Shown piece by piece: positions 6,277 to 10,793 of a DNA stretch of 10,793 nt. Numbering within the stretch: the first letter of the stretch is position 1; each line of letters begins with the position of its first letter. Source of the stretch: JADZEJ01 sp964426815 (lineage in GTDB: Bacteria > Patescibacteriota > Patescibacteriia > 2-12-FULL-60-25); the NCBI GenBank assembly GCA_964426815.1, contig CAYRRZ010000031.1, positions 1 to 10,793 on the forward strand. Direction: 5' to 3'. A model generated the notes under the pieces. The model saw nothing but the letters and a program-made list of their open reading frames with translations. It had not been told where the DNA came from and searched no databases. A program made the position numbers and the translations under genes.

Positions 6277-6798
6277 TTATGTCGCGGGGTAAAATGCATT
6301 CAGAATAGAGAGTAAATCCCCTTTTGTCTTATCCCCAGCAGCGACCTTTGCCCGAACTTCGTCCGGCGTGAGCCAATAGACTTCACTAAAATCAGCTGGA
6401 TTGTAATGCGGGACTTCTTCCGCCTGAATTTCCCAAACCTTCATGAAGGCGCTCAAACCATCGATTGCGAAAGGCGACAATGATCCAAGAAGCACATGTG
6501 GCAAAGAGGAGACATCTAAACCCGTTTCTTCTTGAGTCTCGCGTACAAAACATTCTTCATAGCTCTCTCCATATTCCACATGTCCACCGACGCTTACATC
6601 TAGACAACTTGGAAACATCTTTTTGGTTGCGGTACGACGTGGAATCCAAAGACGGCCATCAGCGCGTTTAATAAAGGCATTTACCACCCGAAAATTCTTC
6701 CAGTTTTTTCCGGGTTCATGCGAACGCCATTGCCAACCCTCCCCCATTGGCTCATCGTTTTCATCCACCAGCCAGAGTTTTTCTTCTTGTTGGGACAT
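6277..6798 (-). CDS. NUDIX hydrolase (IPP-isomerase/YfcD-like subgroup)
   Basis: A 173-residue cytoplasmic NUDIX protein. The Nudix box spans residues 72-94 and fits GX5EX7REUXEEXGU, with G72, E78, R86, E87 and the EE pair near 90-91 that bind the metal; the U after RE is Thr rather than a hydrophobic residue. The N-terminal LWLVDENDEPMG and RRTATKKMFPSCLDVSVGGH resemble the isopentenyl-diphosphate-isomerase-like/YfcD subgroup, but substrate cannot be assigned. The frame extends to a TTG at 6816; the ATG at 6798 is preferred because the upstream codons lie in the tRNA-Thr terminator. It is the first gene of the unit leading into rlpA-like, ftsE, ftsX and rlmI. Only 16 bases separate its start from the terminator stem. 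Confidence 0.9.
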   Translation of the reverse strand: MSQQEEKLWLVDENDEPMGEGWQWRSHEPGKNWKNFRVVNAFIKRADGRLWIPRRTATKKMFPSCLDVSVGGHVEYGESYEECFVRETQEETGLDVSSLPHVLLGSLSPFAIDGLSAFMKVWEIQAEEVPHYNPADFSEVYWLTPDEVRAKVAAGDKTKGDLLSILNAFYPAT

Positions 6799-6809
6799 AG
6801 GCCAACACA

Positions 6810-6841
6810 ATAACAAAAACGTGCCATTTTGGCACGTTTTT
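6810..6841 (-). terminator. Rho-independent terminator after tRNA-Thr (symmetric, could act both ways)
   Basis: A perfect 11-bp inverted repeat (6815-6825 with 6831-6841) has a 5-base loop and flanking A/T runs on both sides. On the - strand it reads GTGCC-AAAAT-GGCAC followed by TTTTTGTTATT, starting three bases after the CCA end of tRNA-Thr. On the + strand the 3' arm ends in TTTTT. No + strand gene ends nearby, so its role is probably to end the tRNA transcript. Confidence 0.85.
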
Positions 6842-6844
6842 ACC

Positions 6845-6920
6845 TGGAGCCAATTCCGGGAGTCGAACCCGGGACCTCTGCTTTACGAAAGCATTGCTCT
6901 ACCAACTGAGCTAAATTGGC
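6845..6920 (-). tRNA. trnT-CGU: tRNA-Thr (anticodon CGU)
   Basis: A complete 76-base cloverleaf with encoded CCA. The acceptor stem GCCAATT/AATTGGC is perfect; the D arm is GCTC-AGTTGGTA-GAGC; the anticodon loop is TTCGTAA with anticodon CGT, reading ACG codons; the T arm is CCGGG-TTCGACT-CCCGG. The anticodon stem has one outer mismatch (A27-G43). The discriminator base is U73. It has its own promoter-like sequence and terminator. Confidence 0.96.
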
Positions 6921-6941
6921 TTAATTCAAATGTGGGTGGAG

Positions 6942-6968
6942 ATTATCAATTCCTCCCCTTTTCGGCAA
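6942..6968 (-). promoter_or_regulatory. Probable promoter for tRNA-Thr
   Basis: On the - strand TTGCCG (6963-6968) and GATAAT (6942-6947, five of six matches to TATAAT) are 15 bases apart, slightly short of the ideal 17. The -10 ends 22 bases before the mature tRNA 5' end, a normal distance. Confidence 0.5.
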
Positions 6969-6989
6969 GGCCTCGGTTTTTCGCTCTAT

Positions 6990-7016
6990 AAACAAAAACC
7001 CGACGCTTAGCGTCGG
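6990..7016 (-). terminator. Rho-independent terminator after tRNA-Gly
   Basis: On the - strand the 7-bp stem CCGACGC/GCGTCGG (7010-7016 with 7000-7006) with a 3-base loop is followed by GTTTTTGTTT. It lies about 65 bases past the 3' end of tRNA-Gly and separates it from tRNA-Thr, so the two tRNAs are probably separate transcripts. Confidence 0.88.
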
Positions 7017-7081
7017 ATCTTTGTGTACACGAACTTGATGTATCTCGAACTCAACCTATGGATGAGTCGAGCTCAGCTCGA

Positions 7082-7156
7082 TGGAGCGGGTAGGGAGAAT
7101 CGAACTCCCCTCTTAGCCTTGGGAAGGCCACATAATAGCCACTATACGATACCCGC
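7082..7156 (-). tRNA. trnG-CCC: tRNA-Gly (anticodon CCC)
   Basis: A complete 75-base tRNA with encoded CCA. The acceptor stem GCGGGTA/TACCCGC is perfect; the anticodon loop is TTCCCAA with anticodon CCC, reading GGG codons; the anticodon stem TGGCC/GGCTA includes one G-U pair; the variable loop has 4 bases; the T arm is GGGAG-TTCGATT-CTCCC. The D stem is short (GTA/TAT), as is usual for bacterial tRNA-Gly. No clear promoter lies between it and the upstream coding region, so it may be transcribed from the SurA-like operon and processed out. Confidence 0.95.
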
Positions 7157-7159
7157 ATG

Positions 7160-7207
7160 AGCCCTTGGAAAGGCTCCAAGAGGCTAGCAAGCCGAGACGC
7201 GCTCGGC
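7160..7207 (-). other. Two consecutive hairpins between the SurA-like gene and tRNA-Gly
   Basis: One hairpin pairs GCCGAG (7202-7207) with CTCGGC (7191-7196) around a 5-base loop. The second pairs 7160-7169 with 7175-7185, a 10-bp stem with a single bulged base and a 5-base loop. Neither is followed by a T-run, so they do not look like terminators. The second ends only three bases before the mature tRNA-Gly. They may be part of the tRNA precursor leader or a processing and 3'-protection signal for the upstream mRNA; this is inference. Confidence 0.45.
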
Positions 7208-7213
7208 AAGATC

Positions 7214-7831
7214 TTAGTACTTCAGATAAATCTTGATGCTGTCGGCCTTCATGCGATCTTGAACATCCACTTGAAACTTGGTGATTTGCTCTTCGGTCGA
7301 AGTGCCATAGGTCATCGCGACGCGATTTTCAAGCAAGGCTGGGCGAACCACATTTTGACGGAAGTCATCTTCATTCCATCCAAAGCTCTTTGACAGAAAC
7401 TCGCCAACATTTGGCATTGTTGAGCTCGCTGCCAAAATCATCTTTTCATACTCCGCCTGTACATCAGCTGAGCTTAATTCAACCTTCTTTTCACGAGCCA
7501 AGCCTTCCACAATGTGATCACGAATCAAGCGCTCGACCGTGGCTTTCTTTTCTAAATCCGGGGTAAGTTCTTGAGCAAAACCCTGTGCTTTAGCGGCATC
7601 GCTATTCAAATAGGTTTTTAAGGTATCGCGCGTACGCAAAACATCACCATATGAAATCTTGTCGCCATTCACTTTAGCAGCAGGCAACCAAGAACCGAAG
7701 ATTCGAACTAATTTTGCATCACTGCGATCTAAATACACGGCTTTTGCCAAGCCAGCTCCAGCAATGGTCAATAGAATGATGGCGCCAATGCCACCGAACA
7801 GGGCCAGATTTTTTGAGGAAGGTTTATTCAT
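7214..7831 (-). CDS. Membrane-anchored SurA N-terminal domain-like protein without a PPIase domain
   Basis: A 205-residue protein with a short cytoplasmic N-terminus, one hydrophobic helix at about 9-32 (uncleaved anchor or signal), and an extracytoplasmic part. AAKVNGDKISYGDVLRTRD (51-69) is the usual opening of SurA/PrsA/PpiD N-terminal chaperone domains, followed by ATVERLIRDHIVEGLAREK (97-115) and helices with SSADVQAEYEKM and GWNEDDFRQNVVRPALLENR. After these helices a full SurA/PrsA/PpiD foldase would have a parvulin domain of about 90 residues; here the protein ends about 30 residues later with a normal stop. It is therefore a chaperone-type holdase or anchor lacking isomerase, or part of a split foldase. 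The ATG lies nine bases after the FtsB/DivIC-like gene, and tRNA-Gly follows. The domain call is by motif memory. Confidence 0.8.
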   Translation of the reverse strand: MNKPSSKNLALFGGIGAIILLTIAGAGLAKAVYLDRSDAKLVRIFGSWLPAAKVNGDKISYGDVLRTRDTLKTYLNSDAAKAQGFAQELTPDLEKKATVERLIRDHIVEGLAREKKVELSSADVQAEYEKMILAASSTMPNVGEFLSKSFGWNEDDFRQNVVRPALLENRVAMTYGTSTEEQITKFQVDVQDRMKADSIKIYLKY

Positions 7832-7840
7832 AGAAGATGA

Positions 7841-8257
7841 TTATTTTGCATGAAAGAAGTAATTAAACCAAGCATGGGGAATCGAAACTGGGGGCGGTTC
7901 TGGTGGCAGAGCAACGGTCTCAGGCTGTTCTATGCCAGTGCCTGGCTCATATCCAGTAAGGACAATGACTTGTTCGCCCGGCTTTTTCCAACCCAGGCGC
8001 GTGCGTGCCTCCAACTCTACCTGCTCTGGCGAAGAAATACTATTCGCCAGTTCTGCCAATTTTAACTTACGAGCTTCAAGTGACTCCGCTTGTGATTGCA
8101 GGGTTTGGATTTCATGGTCCACGGTCCAACCGCGATAGGTTTCGCGGGCAGTTGAAACACCAACTAAAACAAAAAGCGCAAGATTGGCGACTAAAAAAGC
8201 AGGCCATCGCAAAAGTGATCTAATGCGAGATGATTCAGGCTTGGTCGTCGGTCGCAT
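7841..8257 (-). CDS. FtsB/DivIC-like septum formation initiator protein
   Basis: A 138-residue bitopic membrane protein. A basic cytoplasmic N-terminus (1-17) is followed by a single helix (about 18-38), then an extracytoplasmic coiled coil (about 46-74, with repeating E/L/Q/K) and the family's conserved end segment SPEQVELEARTRLGWKKPGE (76-95). These are the marks of the FtsB/DivIC family, which joins FtsL and FtsQ/DivIB in the divisome and helps activate septal peptidoglycan synthesis. A tail of about 38 residues follows the conserved segment and contains a proline run near 118-124, longer than in E. coli FtsB (103 residues). The gene is 12 bases after the PH-domain gene and nine before the SurA-like gene. 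Confidence 0.88.
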   Translation of the reverse strand: MRPTTKPESSRIRSLLRWPAFLVANLALFVLVGVSTARETYRGWTVDHEIQTLQSQAESLEARKLKLAELANSISSPEQVELEARTRLGWKKPGEQVIVLTGYEPGTGIEQPETVALPPEPPPVSIPHAWFNYFFHAK

Positions 8258-8269
8258 AGGCCAATACTA

Positions 8270-8932
8270 TCACGCTGATTCTTTGGCGTCGTCTACAAAG
8301 GCGTCGCTTGCCGCTTGGCGCTCACGTGCTTTCAAAATCGTCTCAATACGCTCGAGCTCTTCGAGAGAGAATCCCTGGAGCATCGCCTGGATCGTTTTGA
8401 GTTTTTCGTATTTTTCAGGATCTACAATGGCTTTTTTAGGCGTTGTTTGATGACGTAAATCATTCAAAAACTCCGCGAGACGCTGAGGTTCAGACACATG
8501 TACCGCTTCGATATTGCTGGATGAACCCGCGGTTTGAACCTGTACCGAACCCATGCGAAAAATCGTTTGCCAGAAACCTTTCTTACTCCAAGAAACATCT
8601 TGAATATTTGAAAGCTGGGCTTCGGTTACATTGCGTGTAAATAATCCCTTCTGATCAACATCCACCAGGCGATGCGTTGTTAAAATCAAGACATCCGCAT
8701 CCCATAACATGACCGAGCGATAGGCGACTCCGATCCCGATCAAGACAGCTGCGGCAAACATCACGACACCAACCACACCCAATCCGAATAAGGGAAAAAG
8801 CAAAAAGAAAGGCAAAACGATTAAAAGCAGGGCCAGGATGAGACCGGGCGCCAAGGTCAATACATGTCTTCGCGTCAAACGAACGACATTCTCCCCTTCT
8901 TTTAATTGCAAAACGTCTTCAAGTTGAAACAT
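8270..8932 (-). CDS. Membrane protein with bacterial PH domain (bPH2/YdbS-like)
   Basis: A 220-residue protein. Residues 1-23 are cytoplasmic (LKEGENVVRLTRRH), followed by two adjacent helices (about 26-48 and 50-71) and a PH-like domain at about 74-160. The domain has the family's LWDADVLILTTHRLVDVDQKGLF (residues 76-98) and LSNIQDVSWSKKG, the usual bacterial YdbS/PH pattern. A charged helical tail follows (170-220, EELERIETILKARERQ), probably coiled coil. Such proteins are widespread, usually of unknown function, and are thought to bind membrane or partner proteins. The open frame reaches a GTG at 8968, but the ATG at 8932 starts the conserved MFQLEDVLQLKEGE segment and is preferred; it still overlaps the Mur ligase stop by 14 bases, indicating one operon. 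Confidence 0.85.
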   Translation of the reverse strand: MFQLEDVLQLKEGENVVRLTRRHVLTLAPGLILALLLIVLPFFLLFPLFGLGVVGVVMFAAAVLIGIGVAYRSVMLWDADVLILTTHRLVDVDQKGLFTRNVTEAQLSNIQDVSWSKKGFWQTIFRMGSVQVQTAGSSSNIEAVHVSEPQRLAEFLNDLRHQTTPKKAIVDPEKYEKLKTIQAMLQGFSLEELERIETILKARERQAASDAFVDDAKESA

Positions 8933-10112
8933 GTTTTGAGTATAACAGACGCGCACGCAAGGCTTCACGTGCCACTTCGCGCTCGTCCCAAGCCTGCTTT
9001 GAACCAGCCGGACCCATAATAGCCTGCTCGCAACCTTTGCCAGTCAGCAAAATAAGATCTCCTGTTTGTGCAAGCTGTATGGCTTGCTGTATGGCTTGCT
9101 TTCGGTCTTCGATGAGATGCAAGCGATCTGCTGCCACCCCCTCTTTTCGCGCACCTTCGGCGACTTGCTCCATAATCATCCGTGGATCGTCATCGTACGG
9201 ATCTTCATTGGTGATAAACAACTCATCCGCTTGTTTAGCCGCAATTGAACCCAAAATCGGNNNNNNNNNNNNNNNNNNNNNNNNNNNNNNNNNNNNNNNN
9301 NNNNNNNNNNNNNNNNNNNNNNNNNNNNNNNNNNNNNNNNNNNNNNNNNNNNNNNNNNNNACTTCTGTAACGGCGACGGCTGCCATGGCATTTTCGACAT
9401 TGATTTGCCCTGGAAGATGAATGGTTCCGCGCTGACCTTTGACGGTAAATGACGTTGACCAACCCTCATCCTTCAAATCAATTGCTTGTAAGCCTCCTTG
9501 ATTCCCAATGCCATACCAAATGGTTTCAAGACCGGAAACAGCAAAATCTTTAGCGTGTTGATCTAACTGATTCAAAACCGCTGTTTTCTTCCAAACTTTT
9601 CCGAACAGGGTTTTTTGTTTTGAACGAGCCAGATGGCGGAAGAGTTCAATTTTTGCCTGTTTATAGTTTTCAAAACTCCCATGCGCCTCAATATGTTCTG
9701 GCGTTAAATTAGTAAAAACGCAGATATCATAATTAATCTGCGCATGGCGAAATTGCACAATTCCCTGCGAAGAGGTTTCGACTACGATATATTTACAGCC
9801 TGCTTTGACCATTTGGCGCAATAATTTCTGTAGTTGAAAACGCCCCAGCATGGTCATCTTGCGATCATTTAACCATTCCAGTTTTCCGATTTTGAACAAA
9901 GCCGTGGTGCTGCAACCTGTTTGATCGCCGGTGGCTTCTAATGCCTTCGCAATCAAATACGAGGTCGTCGTCTTGCCATTGGTTCCAGTCACGCCGATAA
10001 CGATCGCTTGTTCTGAAGGGTGACCGTAGACAAAAGCCGCCATCCAGGACAATAGCCGATGATAGATGCTCAGAAGTGGAGCCGGGATGAGTGATTTGAG
10101 GCGATGCAGCAT
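8919..10112 (-). CDS. MurE-like Mur ligase lacking the N-terminal UDP-binding domain (interrupted by an N gap)
   Basis: A cytoplasmic ATP-dependent amino-acid ligase of the Mur family, closest to MurE (adds the third stem-peptide residue to UDP-MurNAc-L-Ala-D-Glu). The ATP loop TGTNGKTT is already at 42-49, so the ~90-residue N-terminal domain of classical MurE is absent; CPR homologues I recall start similarly. Other motifs are VETSSQGI (111-118), TNLTPEHIEAHGSFENYKQAK (134-154, K154 the probable carbamylated lysine), HLPGQINVENAMAAVAV before the gap, and TNEDPYDDDPR and GKGCEQ after it. The DNPR motif that recognises meso-diaminopimelate is EDPY here, so the amino acid added cannot be called as DAP. 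The gap hides the VDYAHTP and GCGGDRDKGKR regions. It starts six bases after the phosphatidyltransferase stop and overlaps the PH-domain gene. Confidence 0.87.
   Translation of the reverse strand: MLHRLKSLIPAPLLSIYHRLLSWMAAFVYGHPSEQAIVIGVTGTNGKTTTSYLIAKALEATGDQTGCSTTALFKIGKLEWLNDRKMTMLGRFQLQKLLRQMVKAGCKYIVVETSSQGIVQFRHAQINYDICVFTNLTPEHIEAHGSFENYKQAKIELFRHLARSKQKTLFGKVWKKTAVLNQLDQHAKDFAVSGLETIWYGIGNQGGLQAIDLKDEGWSTSFTVKGQRGTIHLPGQINVENAMAAVAVTEXXXXXXXXXXXXXXXXXXXXXXXXXXXXXXXXXXPILGSIAAKQADELFITNEDPYDDDPRMIMEQVAEGARKEGVAADRLHLIEDRKQAIQQAIQLAQTGDLILLTGKGCEQAIMGPAGSKQAWDEREVAREALRARLLYSKHVST
9075..9098. repeat. Perfect 12-bp tandem duplication inside the Mur ligase gene
   Basis: The unit ctgtatggcttg occurs twice in a row, in frame, and encodes the repeated AIQQAIQ segment near the C-terminus. 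Compared from memory with E. coli MurE, the surrounding helix has the same length, so the duplication probably reflects local sequence drift in a tolerant helix rather than an added insert. Confidence 0.6.
9261..9360. other. Assembly gap (100 N)
   Basis: Exactly 100 ambiguous bases, a common scaffold placeholder length, lie inside the Mur ligase gene. Both flanks continue the same family alignment. About 75 residues are expected between the flanks by comparison with E. coli MurE, whereas 100 bases allow only about 33, so the true distance is probably near 225 bases and the downstream coordinates are nominal. Confidence 0.9.
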
Positions 10113-10118
10113 AGACTT

Positions 10119-10700
10119 CTACAAACCGTAAGTCACGAGTGAAATGATGGCAAATACAATTGCCAAGGAAAATGTCCCGATCGAAAACGGCACAAATAAA
10201 TCAATCCCAAATAGTTTGGCACACAGGAGACCGCAGACACCGACGCATTGAAGAAACATCTTGGTCTTACCCGCCCAATTTGCACTCGTCATTTCACCCT
10301 TGGATCTCCGGTAGAGACCCATGAGACTAATCAATAATTCAAGGGTGATGATGATCAGCGAAAAAATCGGATTGATCTCACGAGCCACAAAAAGAATAAC
10401 AGCCGAGGTAATGAGGAGCTTGTCCGCGACCGGATCAGCCACCGTTCCCCACATCGTAATCTGCTTTCTGGTACGAGCTAAAGAGCCGTCGACAAAGTCG
10501 GTGGCGGCAGCGAGTAAGAACAGTGCAATCGCCCAGGTCCAATTCTCAGCCCAAATCGCCAAGAGAACAGCGGGAGTCATGAAGACTCTGGCGACCGTGA
10601 AATGATTCGGTTTGACCCATTGTGGCACCAAGCGCAGGATGGTTTTGGCCATCAGCGGGTCATACGGAGTTAACTTCACATTGTCATTAGTCATTAACAT
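10119..10700 (-). CDS. CDP-alcohol phosphatidyltransferase (PgsA-like phospholipid synthase)
   Basis: A polytopic inner-membrane enzyme that transfers a phosphatidyl group from CDP-diacylglycerol to an alcohol such as glycerol-3-phosphate. The complete signature DX2DGX2ARX8GX3DX3D is present, reading DFVDGSLAR, eight residues, G, TVA, D, PVA, D, so all metal- and CDP-binding aspartates are intact. An N-terminal helix follows KPNHFTVARVFMTP, and several further hydrophobic helices run to the C-terminus. PgsA is the likeliest identity but the acceptor alcohol is not proven. The frame stays open to 10769; the start at 10700 (193 residues; an alternative ATG is at 10694) is preferred because NVKLTPYDPLMAKTILRLVP looks like the real N-terminus and the longer version would overlap a divergent + strand start. 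It is the first gene of the operon running through the Mur ligase, PH, FtsB-like and SurA-like genes. Confidence 0.88.
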   Translation of the reverse strand: MLMTNDNVKLTPYDPLMAKTILRLVPQWVKPNHFTVARVFMTPAVLLAIWAENWTWAIALFLLAAATDFVDGSLARTRKQITMWGTVADPVADKLLITSAVILFVAREINPIFSLIIITLELLISLMGLYRRSKGEMTSANWAGKTKMFLQCVGVCGLLCAKLFGIDLFVPFSIGTFSLAIVFAIISLVTYGL

Positions 10701-10716
10701 ATAGCGGCATGCTACC

Positions 10717-10793
10717 ATGATCGGCGATATGGGAGACAAAATCAAGGACATCCTGGTGGGTATTGTCATGGCGGGCTTAGCGGGCTTGGGAAC
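10717..10793 (+). CDS. Start of a divergent gene, cut by the window edge (unknown product)
   Basis: From the ATG at 10717 the + strand is open to the end of the window (25 codons). It begins MIGDMGDKIKDILVG and continues with a hydrophobic, Gly/Ala/Leu-rich stretch that looks like a membrane helix or signal anchor. A second in-frame ATG is at 10729. Its start would lie 16 bases from the preferred start of the phosphatidyltransferase gene on the other strand. Too little is visible to name it, and the evidence is only the open frame and its composition. Confidence 0.4.
   Translation, partial: MIGDMGDKIKDILVGIVMAGLAGLG

Noticed and set aside
7017..7081. Possible tRNA remnant or regulatory palindrome between tRNA-Gly and its terminator (GTTCGAG-like T-loop string; the palindrome cgagctcagctcg at 7068-7080)
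   Set aside because: No acceptor or anticodon stem can be formed around the T-loop-like string, and the palindrome is short and isolated. It is best left as the tRNA trailer.
1..10793. CRISPR array, insertion sequence, prophage or defence island
   Set aside because: No regularly spaced direct repeats, transposase motifs, terminal inverted repeats or phage structural genes were seen; all longer frames are explained by housekeeping-type genes.
1..10793. Recoding of UGA as glycine, as in some CPR lineages
   Set aside because: Several genes end with UGA exactly where the family's C-terminus or an overlapping start is expected (DUF417-like, RlpA-like, Mur ligase), and no in-frame UGA at conserved glycines was noticed.

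Overview
The window reads as a piece of chromosome from a member of the Candidate Phyla Radiation (Patescibacteria). That placement is an inference. It rests on three things: a Mur ligase that starts directly at its ATP-binding domain, as I recall for many CPR genomes; a small RlpA-like protein with a non-standard active-site segment; and small proteins packed into tight overlapping operons. UGA acts as a normal stop (for example ftsE/rlpA and the DUF417-like/AI-2E junction), so the UGA=Gly code of Gracilibacteria and Absconditabacteria does not apply. A 100-base run of N (9261-9360) marks an assembly gap inside the Mur ligase gene.

Left part, + strand (1-1864): the C-terminal Arg/Gly/Ser-rich tail of a protein cut by the window edge, closed by a strong terminator; then a two-gene operon, a DoxX/DUF417-like membrane protein and an AI-2E family transporter, coupled by an ATGA overlap and closed by a terminator that overlaps the stop codon. 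From 1866 nearly everything is on the - strand: a nitroreductase, and a small PD-(D/E)XK-nuclease-like gene with its own promoter, strong ribosome binding site, TTG start and terminator.

Centre, - strand (3101-6798): NUDIX hydrolase > RlpA-like secreted protein > ftsE > ftsX > rlmI-type rRNA methyltransferase, with gaps of at most 5 bases or overlaps. FtsEX is the ABC-type complex that controls septal peptidoglycan hydrolases from inside the cell. The overlap of ftsE with a secreted double-psi beta-barrel protein suggests a functional pair. Upstream lie tRNA-Thr(CGU) and tRNA-Gly(CCC), each followed by its own hairpin terminator.

Right part, - strand (7214-10700): CDP-alcohol phosphatidyltransferase > MurE-like ligase > membrane PH-domain protein > FtsB/DivIC-like division protein > membrane-anchored SurA-N-like protein > tRNA-Gly. 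Together with the ftsEX operon this forms a nearly continuous envelope and division block: phospholipid head-group synthesis, peptidoglycan precursor synthesis, septum assembly, extracytoplasmic folding and septal hydrolase control. At the right edge a probable divergent + strand gene begins and is cut off. I saw no CRISPR array, insertion sequence, prophage or obvious defence island. The most unusual items are the RlpA-ftsEX arrangement, the divergent Mur ligase and the uncharacterised nuclease-like gene.
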